DNA of 43,629 nt from Nitrosomonadales bacterium. GTDB taxonomy: Bacteria > Pseudomonadota > Gammaproteobacteria > Burkholderiales > Gallionellaceae. Position 1 is the stretch's first letter. Each line of letters starts with the position of its first letter. The DNA is taken from the NCBI GenBank assembly GCA_025408405.1, contig JANYJE010000006.1, positions 1-43,629 of the forward strand, given 5' to 3'. The translations under genes and the position numbers were made by a program. Below the pieces are notes generated by a model. That model ran no database searches, was not told the DNA's origin, and was given only the letters and a program-made list of their open reading frames with translations. This document shows, piece after piece, positions 28,384 to 38,185 of this stretch.

Positions 28384-30921
28384 GTGCAAACCACACTACA
28401 AATTCGCGACAGTTTGCGTGCATCTCGTTCGGCACTGCAGCAGGATTACCTCGAACATGGCCATGCTCAGCGCCTGCTGCGTGCGCATACAAAACTGGTA
28501 GATGAGCATTTGCGTGCCGCCTGGCAGATGCTCGCCATGCCAGCCGGGCTAGCCCTGGTGGCCGTGGGCGGTTACGGCCGCGAAGAGCTGTATCCCAAGT
28601 CCGACATTGATCTGCTTATTCTGCTGCCGCAACAACCGGATACAGCCTTGCAGCAAGGCCTGCAGGAACTGGTCGGTGTGTTATGGGACATCGGTCTGGA
28701 AGTTGGCCACAGCATCCGCACCGTGGGTGACTGCATGGCCGAATCTTCAGACGTCACCGTGCAAACCAATCTGCTGGAAGCACGTCTGATTACCGGCAAC
28801 CGCAGCCTCTTTCAGGAAATGCGCGAGACTCTGGCACAACACCTGAGCCGCCGTGCATTTTTTCTGGCCAAGCAGCAGGAACAGATACAGCGGCACACGC
28901 GCTTTGTCGACACTGATTACAACCTCGAGCCCAACCTGAAAGAAAGTCCCGGCGGCCTGCGTGATTTACAGACCGTGCTGTGGATCAGCCGCGCCTGCAA
29001 TTTTGGCACGAGCTGGCACGAACTGGCCAGGTTGGGCATGATCACTCTCCCGGAAGCGCGCGCCATTGCCCGCCATGAAGCGCTACTGCAAACCCTGCGC
29101 ATCCGCCTGCATTATCTGGCGGCACGGCGCGAAGACCGACTGCTGTTTGATTATCAGACTGCACTCGCCGCCCAGATGGGGATCGTAGCCAGCCCGACAC
29201 GCCGCGCCAGCGAAATCCTGATGCAGCGCTATTACCGCACCAAACAGGCCGTACTGCAGCTTAACAGCGTGTTGCTGCAGAATCTGCGCGCCCGCCTGTT
29301 TCCCGAGGCAGGCGTAGCCCATCCTGTCAATGCCCGATTTGTCGCGCGCGATGACCTGCTGGAAGCGCGCGATGAAAATCTGTTTGAACGCGAACCCAGC
29401 GCCATTCTCGAGAGTTTTTTGCTGATAGAGCAGCACCCGCGCCTGAACGGGTTTTCAGCCCCAACCCTGAGAGCCTTGTGGCGCGCGCTGCCGCGCATGG
29501 ATGCCGAATTCCGCCGCGACCCGCATAATCGCGAGCTGTTCATGGCCATACTGCGCCAGCCGCAAGGGCTGACCCATGCGCTGCGCCGCATGAACCAGCA
29601 CGGCGTGCTCGGGCGTTACTTGCCCGCCTTTGGCCGCATCGTCGGACAAATGCAGCACGACCTGTTCCATGTCTATACAGTTGACGAGCATATTCTGATG
29701 GTGGTGCGCAACCTGCGCCGCTTTACCCTGGAGGAACATGCCCACGAATTCCCCCTGTGCAGCAAACTCATCAAGGATTTTGCCCTCCCAGAGGTATTGC
29801 ATATTGCAGGGCTGTTTCACGACATCGCCAAGGGGCGCGGCGGGGATCACTCCCAACTTGGCCGCGCCGATGCCGCACGTTTCTGCAAGCAACACGGACT
29901 GACGCGCGAGGACACCGGGCTGGTGGTGTGGCTGGTAGAAAATCATCTCACCATGTCTGCCACGGCACAGAAACAGGATTTGTCCGATCAGGATGTGATC
30001 GAGGCGTTTGCCGGAAAAATCAGGAATGACCGCTATCTGGTCGCGCTCTACCTGCTCACCGTAGCTGATATACGCGGCACCAGCGCCAAGGTATGGAATG
30101 CCTGGAAGGGCAAACTGCTGGAAGATCTGTTCTGGGCGACACGGCGTTACATGATGGGGGGCAAGATCGCAGACCAGGTTGGCGAAGTGCGCAGCCGCGC
30201 TGGCGAGATGCTCAGCCTCTATGCCATCGCCCCCGAAGTCTACGAACTGCTGTGGGCGCAACTTGATGCCGAGTATTTCCTGCGCCATGAACCGCATGAA
30301 ATTGCCTGGCATACGCGCCAGCTGGCGCACCGAGTAAACAGCCGGGAAGCCATTGTAAAAGCACGTTTGAGCCGCATCGGTGAAGGCATACAGGTAATGG
30401 TATACAGCCCGGATCAGGCCTATCTGTTTGTACGCATCTGCGATTTTTTTGCGCGCATCAACTACAACATCATGGAAGCCAAGATACACACCACACAGCA
30501 TGGCTACGCGCTGGACAGTTTTCTGGTAATGGATGCGGGAAATGACAAAACTGTCTATCGCGACATGATGAATTTCATCGAGTATGAACTGACACAGCAG
30601 CTGGCCAAGCCGCAGCTGCCCAAATTATCCAAGTCTGGGCGGGTCAGCCGCCAGCTCAAACATTTCCCCATTACACCGGAAGTTGACATCAGCCAGGATG
30701 AAAAAGGCAATCACCTGCTTTCTATCATTGCTGGCGACAGACCTGGGCTATTGGCGCGCATTGCCCACACACTGGCACACCACCAGATAGAAGTGCGCAG
30801 TGCCAAGATCAACACCCTGGGTGCGCGCGCCGAAGACACTTTCTGGATTGCTGGAACAGCCCTTAACCAGCCACAGGCACTGGCCACATTGCGCGAAGAA
30901 CTGCTGCATCAGCTGTCCTGA
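28384..30921 (+). CDS. glnD: P-II uridylyltransferase / uridylyl-removing enzyme
   Basis: 845 residues from GTG 28384, with ACAGG just upstream. Domains: nucleotidyltransferase with GGYGREELYP and the DxD pair Asp74/Asp76; a central helical region; the HD hydrolase domain with His479-Asp480 in FHDIAKGRGGDHS; and two C-terminal ACT domains (FVRICDFFARINYNIMEAKI and IIAGDRPGLLARIAHTL) that sense glutamine. It adds UMP to Tyr51 of P-II when glutamine is low and removes it when glutamine is high. Its substrate is encoded at 7767-8105. It is co-transcribed with map and convergent with the coiled-coil gene. Confidence 0.96.
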   Translation: MQTTLQIRDSLRASRSALQQDYLEHGHAQRLLRAHTKLVDEHLRAAWQMLAMPAGLALVAVGGYGREELYPKSDIDLLILLPQQPDTALQQGLQELVGVLWDIGLEVGHSIRTVGDCMAESSDVTVQTNLLEARLITGNRSLFQEMRETLAQHLSRRAFFLAKQQEQIQRHTRFVDTDYNLEPNLKESPGGLRDLQTVLWISRACNFGTSWHELARLGMITLPEARAIARHEALLQTLRIRLHYLAARREDRLLFDYQTALAAQMGIVASPTRRASEILMQRYYRTKQAVLQLNSVLLQNLRARLFPEAGVAHPVNARFVARDDLLEARDENLFEREPSAILESFLLIEQHPRLNGFSAPTLRALWRALPRMDAEFRRDPHNRELFMAILRQPQGLTHALRRMNQHGVLGRYLPAFGRIVGQMQHDLFHVYTVDEHILMVVRNLRRFTLEEHAHEFPLCSKLIKDFALPEVLHIAGLFHDIAKGRGGDHSQLGRADAARFCKQHGLTREDTGLVVWLVENHLTMSATAQKQDLSDQDVIEAFAGKIRNDRYLVALYLLTVADIRGTSAKVWNAWKGKLLEDLFWATRRYMMGGKIADQVGEVRSRAGEMLSLYAIAPEVYELLWAQLDAEYFLRHEPHEIAWHTRQLAHRVNSREAIVKARLSRIGEGIQVMVYSPDQAYLFVRICDFFARINYNIMEAKIHTTQHGYALDSFLVMDAGNDKTVYRDMMNFIEYELTQQLAKPQLPKLSKSGRVSRQLKHFPITPEVDISQDEKGNHLLSIIAGDRPGLLARIAHTLAHHQIEVRSAKINTLGARAEDTFWIAGTALNQPQALATLREELLHQLS

Positions 30922-30941
30922 CAGCCGCCAGGACGCAAATG

Positions 30942-33503
30942 CTATTGCTTGAGACTGCCCTGCAGGCGATAGGATTGCAATTCCGGTGACAGTTTCAAAT
31001 CTGCCACCGCCACATGATCCGGACTTGCCGATGGCTTTGCTTGCATGTCTTCCTGGGGTTCCATAGTGGCCTGGCTGGCTGGCGGCTGCGCAGTTTCTGC
31101 ATCAAGCGCAGGCGCAGGCGCAGCAGTACCCTGTTGCACGAGCTGGTGCACCGGAACTTCAGGTGCTACGGCAGACATCAAGTCAGGCAGCCATAAGGCA
31201 AAACTGAACGCCAGAGTCGCCAGCAAAGAGAGCTGGAATATTTTCCGGTTGCGTTGTGTTTTGCGCAATCTGTTCACAAAACGTTCAGCTTCAATTTCCG
31301 CGCTGACGCGCTCAAATTCCTCCTGCATCGTCAGCTGTCGATCAGTCTCAACGCTATCGTGCAGCACGGGCACGTTGTGAAGTGCCATCCGCGCATCAAG
31401 TCTCTGTTGCAGCGCCTGGTTTTCAGCCGCGATGCGCGTTTCAATTTCTGCTATTGCGCTTTGTTCTGCTTGCTGACGAGAGGCACTCAATTCACGCTCG
31501 CGTTGCTCTGCTTCACATTTCTTTTGTACCAGCTCCAGATTGCGCTGCTCATCGCATTCACGTTGCGTGATTAATTCTTGCAGCTGCTGCATGGCAGCAA
31601 TGCGTTGATGGCCCAGTTCGGTAGCTCGTGCCTGTGCCAGCAGCGCTGCGGATTCGGTTTGAGCAAGCTCGGCCGCTGACTCTTTAAGCAGCTTTTCCAT
31701 ACGCGCATCCGCCAGCTTCCTGGCCTGTTGTGCTACCTCAGTACGCTGGCGCATATGTTCGACTATGCGAGTTTCAGCCGCGTGTAGCTCTGACTCAGCC
31801 CGGGCAACCATCGCCTCTGATTCGGCATTTATTTTGGCCAAATGCTGTTCAGCGGCGAGTTGCGCCTGATGCGCCGCCGCAACTCGCCGGTGCATATGCT
31901 CGGTGATGCGTGCCTCGGTTACACCGAGCCGCGCTTCAGCTTGTGCAACCGCTGCCTCTGCCTCGGCATTGATTCTGCTTATGCGCTCTTCAGCGGCCTG
32001 TTTCGCCTGCTGCGCTTCGACTATGCGCTGGCGCTCCAGCATCACCGCAAGGGTTTCTGCCTGCAGCGCCTCTTCTGCCGCCTGCGCAGCCTTTTTCTCG
32101 GTCTCGGCATGCAGCTTGGACATATGCAAACTGCGAACCCCGGCTTCTTCCTGCAACTTGGCCGCAGCAATCGCTTCCTCAGTGGCCAGGAATTGTGCCT
32201 CCGCAATTTCTCTGGCACGCATCTCCAGTGCATAGCACTCGTTGTCGGCTTCGATCGCACGCAATTCAGCATCCATGCGTGCAGCAATCCCGGCAATTGT
32301 ATTATTCTCGGCCTGCAAGCGAGCCTGCGCGACCTGTGCAGCCTCTTCCTGCAGCGCAATTTTTGCCTGCAGCGCTGCAGCAGCCTGCTGCTCGCTCTCC
32401 ACACGTGCGCGCTCGGCTTCGACAATCTTGCGCTCTGCCGCCAACTTCTGGGCTACCGCCTGATGCTCTGCCACCATCAGCCGTGCGCGCTGCTCAGAAA
32501 TGGGCAACAACTCATTTATCGCGGCCAGTTTCTGATCCAAGTCATGCGCTGCCTGCCGGTCTGCCTGCGAGCACAGCAGGGCTTGCTGCGCGTACTGCAT
32601 TTCAACTGCAGCTTTTTCTTCTGCAGCCTGCCGGGCAAGTGCAGCAAGCTCTGCATGATGATTGGCCGCTGCTACCGCCGCTTCCTCGGCTTGCAACTGA
32701 AATTCGATGCCGCGTGCAGCGATCAATTCCTCTTCTACACGCTGCCGTGCCACCACGACCAAATCACGCTCTGCCTGCAGCCTGTCTTGGGCAACCTGCC
32801 TGGCCTGGCCTGCCAATGCCAATTGCTCGTGTGCCTCACGCTCAGCCTGTTGCAGCAACGCAAAGCTTTCCTCTTGCATCTGAGCAGCCTCCTTGGCCGC
32901 ATCCGCACGCGCCGTCTCGGCAATCAACCTGGCGTTAACCAAGGCCTGCGCTTCCTTTTCGGCATTGACCTTCTCGCGCAGCGCCTTGGCAATCAGCGCT
33001 TCCGCGCGTGCCTTCTCCTGAGCAGCGGCGGCTGCTTCGCGATCCCGCTCTGTATTTTTTTCCTGTTCGGCACGAACGCGTTGCTCTGCGTTTAACCTGG
33101 ATTCCAGCTCAGTCTTAGCCGTGCGTTCGGCACGCAATCGGGCATGCACTTCTTCAGCCAGGCGCGCCTCCGCCAGCAATTTTGCCTGGGCTTCGCCAAG
33201 CAATTCACACTCCAGTTGCAGGCGAGAATTCACTTCCTCAATCAGCTGCAGATCAGCCCGGCGCTTGCTCTCAAGCAGTGCCAGCAGTTCGTTCTCCTGG
33301 CGCAGCCGGCCTTCGGCAACGACACGAGACTGAGCCTCGGCGCGGGCACGTGCCTCGCTAGCCAGCTCGGCCTCATTTTCCGCCTCTATGCGTTTGCGCG
33401 TTTCTTGAATAAGTTCAGACCCGGAGCGATGAACAAGCCCTGGCTCGGCGCGGACTTCCTCTGCCTGCGAACTGACCAACCGGATTTTCTTTTGTGCTGA
33501 CAT
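30942..33503 (-). CDS. Large Ala/Glu-rich coiled-coil membrane protein, function unknown
   Basis: 853 residues. Residues of about 30-720 are almost entirely heptad-type helix rich in Ala, Glu, Gln and Arg, with many AEEAL- and RAEAE-like blocks. One TM helix follows at about 755-777 (IFQLSLLATLAFSFALWL), then a tail of about 75 residues rich in Ala/Pro/Gln. With no signal peptide and a positive patch (RLRKTQRNRK) before the TM, the coil should be cytoplasmic and the tail periplasmic. The ATG at 33503 has a GGGGGCAGG site. The middle contains three 47-residue repeats. The composition recalls TolA or SMC-like arms, but there is no ATPase or TolA domain. I do not recognise a family; low-complexity similarity searches would mislead. 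Confidence 0.7.
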   Translation of the reverse strand: MSAQKKIRLVSSQAEEVRAEPGLVHRSGSELIQETRKRIEAENEAELASEARARAEAQSRVVAEGRLRQENELLALLESKRRADLQLIEEVNSRLQLECELLGEAQAKLLAEARLAEEVHARLRAERTAKTELESRLNAEQRVRAEQEKNTERDREAAAAAQEKARAEALIAKALREKVNAEKEAQALVNARLIAETARADAAKEAAQMQEESFALLQQAEREAHEQLALAGQARQVAQDRLQAERDLVVVARQRVEEELIAARGIEFQLQAEEAAVAAANHHAELAALARQAAEEKAAVEMQYAQQALLCSQADRQAAHDLDQKLAAINELLPISEQRARLMVAEHQAVAQKLAAERKIVEAERARVESEQQAAAALQAKIALQEEAAQVAQARLQAENNTIAGIAARMDAELRAIEADNECYALEMRAREIAEAQFLATEEAIAAAKLQEEAGVRSLHMSKLHAETEKKAAQAAEEALQAETLAVMLERQRIVEAQQAKQAAEERISRINAEAEAAVAQAEARLGVTEARITEHMHRRVAAAHQAQLAAEQHLAKINAESEAMVARAESELHAAETRIVEHMRQRTEVAQQARKLADARMEKLLKESAAELAQTESAALLAQARATELGHQRIAAMQQLQELITQRECDEQRNLELVQKKCEAEQRERELSASRQQAEQSAIAEIETRIAAENQALQQRLDARMALHNVPVLHDSVETDRQLTMQEEFERVSAEIEAERFVNRLRKTQRNRKIFQLSLLATLAFSFALWLPDLMSAVAPEVPVHQLVQQGTAAPAPALDAETAQPPASQATMEPQEDMQAKPSASPDHVAVADLKLSPELQSYRLQGSLKQ
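31587..32009 (-). repeat. Three tandem 141-bp (47-residue) coding repeats
   Basis: Units at 31869-32009, 31728-31868 and 31587-31727, read on the minus strand. Each unit follows QA..AAE...INAE.EA.VA.AE..L...E.RI.EHM..R. The first two units are much alike and the third is more divergent, so duplication is stepwise. The period of 47 residues does not change the phase of the gene. Confidence 0.8.
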
Positions 33504-33611
33504 AACCTGCCCCCATCGCGAACGAACACCAGACGTACTGGCACGACGCTAAGGTAGCAGCTCTGCCGTGGCGGAAAGCTCCGAATAACGGCAGAAAAAC
33601 AGGCTATTTAT

Positions 33612-35177
33612 TTATTCCCACTCGATGGTGGCAGGCGGTTTGCCGGAAATATCGTAGACCACGCGGTTGATGCCGCGCACTTCATTGATAATGCGGTTGG
33701 AGACTTTACCCAGCAGGGCGTGGGGCAGTTCGGCCCAGTGCGCGGTCATGAAATCCTGCGTTTGCACGGCACGCAGCGCAACCACCCATTCATAGGTGCG
33801 CCCATCTCCCATCACGCCGACCGATTTCACCGGCAGGAATACGGCATAGGCCTGGGAGGTTTTGGCATACCAGCCGGAGGCGTGCAACTCTTCTATAAAT
33901 ATCGCATCGGCGCGGCGCAACAGCTCGGCATACTCATGTTTCACTTCGCCCAGGATACGCACGCCCAAACCGGGGCCGGGGAAAGGATGGCGGTACACCA
34001 TGTCGTGCGGCAGGCCGAGCGCCACGCCCAGCTCGCGCACCTCATCCTTGAACAGTTCGCGCAAGGGCTCCAGCAATTTGAGGTGCAGGGTATCAGGCAG
34101 ACCGCCCACGTTGTGGTGCGACTTGATCGCATGCGCTTTTTTGGATTTGGCACCGGCAGATTCGATCACGTCAGGATAGATGGTGCCTTGCGCCAGCCAT
34201 TTGGCTTGCGGCAATTTGCCGGCCTCGCGCTGGAACACCTCGACGAATTCGCGCCCGATAATCTTGCGCTTCTGCTCAGGGTCTGACACCCCCTTCAGAT
34301 GTTTCAGAAATTCGGCACTCGCATCCACGTGAATGACTTTCACGCCCAGGTTTTTCGAGAAGGTCTCCATTACCTGCTTGCCTTCATTCAGACGCAGCAG
34401 GCCGTTATCCACGAACACGCAGGTCAGCTGAGGGCCGATGGCACGATGCAACAAGGCTGCTGCCACCGATGAATCCACACCGCCGGACAGGCCGAGGATG
34501 ACTTCTTCCCGCCCAACCTGGACGCGTATCTTCTCCACCGCCTCGTTGATGTAGTCCGGCATATTCCAGTCCTGTCCGCAGCCGCAGATGTCATGCACAA
34601 AACGGTTGAGCAATGCCTTGCCCTGATAGGTATGGGTGACTTCCGGGTGGAACTGCACGGCATAGAAACGGCGGGTTTCATCCGCCATCGCGGCAATCGG
34701 GGTCGCTGCGTTGCTGGCAATTACCTTGAAGCCAGGCGGCAGCACGGCCACCTTGTCGCCGTGGCTCATCCATACGTCGAGCAGGCCATGGCCTTGTTCG
34801 TTGCTGCGATCCTGAATGTCGCGCAGCAAGGCCGAGTGGCCCTGTGCGCGCACCTCGGCGTAACCGAATTCGCGCACCAGCCCATTTTCTACCTTGCCCC
34901 CCAGTTGTGCCGCCATGGTTTGCATGCCATAGCAGATGCCCAGCACCGGCACACCCGCATCAAACACCACTTGCGGTGCGCGCGGGGTATCGCCTTCGAT
35001 CACAGAATTAGGCCCCCCGGAGAGGATGATGCCATCGGCCTTGAAGGCACGGATAAAGGCTTCGTCGACGTCGTAGGGATGCAGTTCGCAATAAACGTTC
35101 GCCTCGCGCACACGACGCGCAATGAGCTGGCTGTATTGGGAACCGAAGTCGAGGATGAGAATTTTAGCGTGGGACAT
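33612..35177 (-). CDS. guaA: GMP synthase (glutamine-hydrolysing)
   Basis: 521 residues from ATG 35177 (E. coli 525). A longer frame to 35237 only translates the heptamer repeat upstream ([10 protein letters not shown]), so it is rejected. The amidotransferase domain has GGPNSV, the nucleophile in GICYGMQ, and FHPEVTHT; the synthetase domain has the PP-loop [13 protein letters not shown]. The C-terminal dimerisation domain ends TTATIEWE-like ([12 protein letters not shown]). It turns XMP into GMP. It lies downstream of guaB on the same strand, with only the repeat between; no clear ribosome-binding site is visible before the ATG. Confidence 0.97.
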   Translation of the reverse strand: MSHAKILILDFGSQYSQLIARRVREANVYCELHPYDVDEAFIRAFKADGIILSGGPNSVIEGDTPRAPQVVFDAGVPVLGICYGMQTMAAQLGGKVENGLVREFGYAEVRAQGHSALLRDIQDRSNEQGHGLLDVWMSHGDKVAVLPPGFKVIASNAATPIAAMADETRRFYAVQFHPEVTHTYQGKALLNRFVHDICGCGQDWNMPDYINEAVEKIRVQVGREEVILGLSGGVDSSVAAALLHRAIGPQLTCVFVDNGLLRLNEGKQVMETFSKNLGVKVIHVDASAEFLKHLKGVSDPEQKRKIIGREFVEVFQREAGKLPQAKWLAQGTIYPDVIESAGAKSKKAHAIKSHHNVGGLPDTLHLKLLEPLRELFKDEVRELGVALGLPHDMVYRHPFPGPGLGVRILGEVKHEYAELLRRADAIFIEELHASGWYAKTSQAYAVFLPVKSVGVMGDGRTYEWVVALRAVQTQDFMTAHWAELPHALLGKVSNRIINEVRGINRVVYDISGKPPATIEWE

Positions 35178-35187
35178 GTTAGGAACC

Positions 35188-35250
35188 GTGAAATGTGAAA
35201 CGTGAAAAGTGAAATGTGCGGGTTGTCTCCCATTCACGTTTCACTTTTCA
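35188..35250. repeat. GTGAAAN heptamer repeat with inverted copy
   Basis: 4.4 direct copies of a 7-base unit GTGAAAN run from 35188 to 35218. A reverse-complement run follows at 35233-35250 (cores GTGAAACGTGAA at 35195-35206 and TTCACGTTTCAC at 35233-35244), so the arms can fold into a stem of about 20 bp with two mismatches. It fills the guaB-guaA gap. Copy number of such units can change by slippage. Confidence 0.85.
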
Positions 35251-35263
35251 CCTTATCACCGAT

Positions 35264-36727
35264 TTAATCAACGTGGTAATTCGGCGCTTCTTTGGTGATC
35301 TGTACGTCGTGAACGTGAGACTCACGAATGCCTGCAGAGGTAATTTCTACAAACTCGGCCTTGACATGCACTGCAGGAATATCGGCGCAACCCAGATAGC
35401 CCATGGTTGCGCGCAAGCCCCCCATCAGTTGATGGATCACCGCAAGCACACTCCCCTTGTAAGGCACACGACCTTCAACGCCTTCAGGCACCAGCTTGTC
35501 CTGATTGCCTTCACTTCCGTCCTGGAAGTAACGGTCACTGGAACCTTGCTGCATTGCGCCCAGGCTGCCCATGCCGCGATAGGATTTATATGAGCGTCCC
35601 TGGAACAATTCAATATCGCCGGGAGCTTCTTCCGTGCCGGCGAACAATCCACCCAGCATGACAACGTGTGCGCCGGCAGCAATCGCCTTGGAAATATCGC
35701 CGGAGAAGCGCACACCGCCATCGGCAATCAGGGGCACGCCCGTGCCCAGCAATGCCTTGGCCACATTATCAATCGCGGTAATTTGCGGCACTCCGACGCC
35801 AGCCACCATACGCGTGGTACAGATCGAGCCGGGGCCGATGCCCACTTTCACACCGTCCGCACCGTGGTCCAGCAAGGCGCGGGCAGCATTGGCTGTAGCA
35901 ATATTGCCGCCTATCACTTCAATCTTGGGGAAGTTTTTCTTTACCCACTGCACGCGATCCAGCACGCCCTGTGAATGGCCATGCGCCGTGTCCACCACGA
36001 TCACGTCTACGCCAGCCTCGGCCAGCAGTGACACGCGTTCTTCGGTGCCCTCGCCCACGCCCACCGCAGCACCTGCGCGCAAACGCCCCAGCTCGTCCTT
36101 GCAGGCATTGGGATGTTCGCTGGATTTCAGAATATCCTTCACGGTAATCAGGCCGCGCAATTCAAATGCATCATTGACCACCAGCACGCGCTCTATCCTG
36201 TGCTCATGCATCAAGGCACGCGCCTCATCGCGGCTGGCGCTTTCTTTTACGATGATGAGCTTTTCGCGCGGCGTCATGATATTGCGTACCGGCAGATCGA
36301 GGCGGGTTTCAAAGCGCAGGTCGCGGTTGGTAACAATCCCCACCACTTTCTTGCCTTCTACCACGGGCAAACCGGAAATCTTGTGCTGGCGCGTCAGATT
36401 GAGCACATCGCGCACCGTCATGTCAGGCGCAATGGTGATGGGGTCCTTTACTACGCCACTTTCGAAGCGCTTGACCTTGGCCACGTGCTGCGCCTGGGCC
36501 TTGGCCGACATATTCTTGTGAATAATGCCGATACCGCCCTCTTGCGCCAGTGCAATCGCCAGGCGCGACTCCGTCACGGTGTCCATGGCAGCGGACAGCA
36601 GCGGAATGTTCAGGGTGATATTGCGGGTTAGTTGGGTACGCAGACTGACATCACGTGGCAGCACATGGGAGTGTGCAGGTAGCAGCAGGACATCGTCAAA
36701 GGTTAGTGCTTTTTGAGTAATTCGCAT
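35264..36727 (-). CDS. guaB: IMP dehydrogenase
   Basis: 487 residues from ATG 36727, the start that gives [18 protein letters not shown] and has GAGGA about 10 bases upstream; the frame extends further but without support. Two CBS domains are inserted at about residues 90-205. The catalytic loop is [18 protein letters not shown] with the nucleophilic Cys; the IMP site GGVRFSGDI and the flap region ([12 protein letters not shown]) are present. It makes XMP from IMP, the rate-limiting step to GMP, and guaA downstream completes the path. Confidence 0.97.
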   Translation of the reverse strand: MRITQKALTFDDVLLLPAHSHVLPRDVSLRTQLTRNITLNIPLLSAAMDTVTESRLAIALAQEGGIGIIHKNMSAKAQAQHVAKVKRFESGVVKDPITIAPDMTVRDVLNLTRQHKISGLPVVEGKKVVGIVTNRDLRFETRLDLPVRNIMTPREKLIIVKESASRDEARALMHEHRIERVLVVNDAFELRGLITVKDILKSSEHPNACKDELGRLRAGAAVGVGEGTEERVSLLAEAGVDVIVVDTAHGHSQGVLDRVQWVKKNFPKIEVIGGNIATANAARALLDHGADGVKVGIGPGSICTTRMVAGVGVPQITAIDNVAKALLGTGVPLIADGGVRFSGDISKAIAAGAHVVMLGGLFAGTEEAPGDIELFQGRSYKSYRGMGSLGAMQQGSSDRYFQDGSEGNQDKLVPEGVEGRVPYKGSVLAVIHQLMGGLRATMGYLGCADIPAVHVKAEFVEITSAGIRESHVHDVQITKEAPNYHVD

Positions 36728-36806
36728 GAAAACCATCCTCGACAAAACGTGCATTATACGCAAGCTGGGCGGATGGGTAAACGTGCCTTATTTTGCAGGG
36801 TGCCCT

Positions 36807-37466
36807 TCAGGTCTTTTTCCCCATGACGTAGATGAGATACTCGAAAAAAACCTCGCACCATCCCTGCTCATTGCCTTTAAGTGCCAACAGCAGCTTATTG
36901 ACTTCAGATGCAGGCCATTTCGGGTTAAAACAGACCAGCTGCTCAATCGGATAAATATCCAGCACAGGCAGCAATTTGTCACCCATTTTGTTGATTTCCT
37001 TCAGCATAAGCGCCAGATCCTTATCCGAATCCAGCTCTGCTGTCAGATCCCCGTAAATTTTCGGGTTGTGTTTGGCGTATTCCACAAACTGGGTCAGCAA
37101 ATAAAAAAATTCGCTGCGATTGTTGTCATTCACCTCGTCACCCAGCATGAATGGGCGCACATTCAGTTCAAGCCAGTAATAGTTCAGTTTGGGATTCAAA
37201 TATTTGGTAACGCAAATATAGCCATTGCGCGCATGCGCGCGCTGAATGCAGTCTTCGAGAATTAATTTATCAGAAGGGCGGGTGGCCAGGTCTTGCACTG
37301 CCAACGCACCCGGCTGCACCAGAAACATATCCGGCAATTCTTCGTACAGCTTGCCCGTGTGATTATGCGAACGGTAGTAACTATTGAATAACTTCAGCGC
37401 AAGATTGTGATTCTTGTTGGTGTTATGATAATTTTGAAGTGCGTTATCTGATTTTTCTTGTGACAT
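36807..37466 (-). CDS. Hypothetical cytoplasmic protein
   Basis: 219 residues, no signal peptide and no TM segment, AT-richer than the adjacent gua genes. It has aromatic-rich stretches (PKLNYYWLELNVRPFMLGDE) and a C-terminal FFEYLIYVMGKK. I recognise no family or catalytic motif. There is no ribosome-binding site before the ATG. It lies 79 bases upstream of guaB on the same strand; its stop is close to the guaB promoter region, so co-transcription is possible but unproven. Confidence 0.6.
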   Translation of the reverse strand: MSQEKSDNALQNYHNTNKNHNLALKLFNSYYRSHNHTGKLYEELPDMFLVQPGALAVQDLATRPSDKLILEDCIQRAHARNGYICVTKYLNPKLNYYWLELNVRPFMLGDEVNDNNRSEFFYLLTQFVEYAKHNPKIYGDLTAELDSDKDLALMLKEINKMGDKLLPVLDIYPIEQLVCFNPKWPASEVNKLLLALKGNEQGWCEVFFEYLIYVMGKKT

Positions 37467-37691
37467 TATTTTTGCGCACTGCTTGAAATTTAGTTCTCAA
37501 CAAAACCAACCTGTCAGCTCGGAGAAAACGCATTATGCACAAATTGCAGCCGCTTGTTAATCCTGCCCTGGCTGCATCCCCTCAGTTATATGCAAGCGCG
37601 GCAAAATGCTTAACCAATATGACATTATGATAAGCTGATACCCGTCAATAAATCGCGACTTCAAATAAACCACTGGCGAGGAGAACATAAA

Positions 37692-38150
37692 ATGCAACGT
37701 TATCTGGCGATTTACCTGCTATTGATCAGCTTTAGCGCCTACGGCAGCAAGATCAAATGTGTCGATGCCGAGGGGAATGTGTCGTATACCGACACGCCCT
37801 CTCCCGCATGTGTCAAGACGAAAATCTTGAGAGACTCTTCTGCTGCCTCAGATAGCGTAACCAGCAGCAGTGGTGTAGCTGCCCCCAAGACAGTGGCCGA
37901 GCGTGAAGCAGACTGGAAAAAAACTCAACAAGCCAAGAGTGAAACCGAGCAGAAAACCGCCAAAGCGCAAGAGGATGCTGCCAACAAGAAAAAGAATTGC
38001 GATAGCGCGCGTGAAAGCCTGGCCACGCTGGAAAACGCCCCGCGCCTGGTTACCTACGATACACAGGGGGAACAGTCTTTCCTGGATGACGATGCTCGCC
38101 AACAACGCATCGCTGAGGCACGCAAGGCCATCAGCAGTAGCTGCAACTAA
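37692..38150 (+). CDS. Secreted DUF4124-type protein
   Basis: 152 residues. A signal peptide (YLLLISFSAYGS) leads into KIKCVDAEGNVSYTDTPSPAC, the short beta-domain typical of DUF4124 proteins (xYKWxDxxGxVxYSDxP). A charged coiled coil follows (about 75-105) and a C-terminal stretch with two further cysteines, so up to four cysteines could form disulfides. GAGGAG nine bases before the ATG is a strong ribosome-binding site. These proteins are common in beta- and gammaproteobacteria and are uncharacterised. Convergent with smc. Confidence 0.8.
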   Translation: MQRYLAIYLLLISFSAYGSKIKCVDAEGNVSYTDTPSPACVKTKILRDSSAASDSVTSSSGVAAPKTVAEREADWKKTQQAKSETEQKTAKAQEDAANKKKNCDSARESLATLENAPRLVTYDTQGEQSFLDDDARQQRIAEARKAISSSCN

Positions 38151-38185
38151 GGCGGGGCGTTTTTTGCTTGCAACCTAGCGCACTG

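Noticed and set aside
31842-33095. 417-codon frame antisense to the coiled-coil gene
   Set aside because: It arises from the repetitive Ala/Glu/Gln codons on the other strand; its Leu/Cys/Arg-rich product is typical of such mirrors.
33562-33595. Hairpin TCTGCCGT/ACGGCAGA after guaA
   Set aside because: It has an 18-base loop and no U-run on the guaA strand, so I do not call a terminator.
37535-37630. 31-codon frame with GGAG upstream, before the DUF4124-type gene
   Set aside because: The spacing is long, composition is unremarkable, and nothing else supports translation. It could be a leader peptide but the evidence is too thin.
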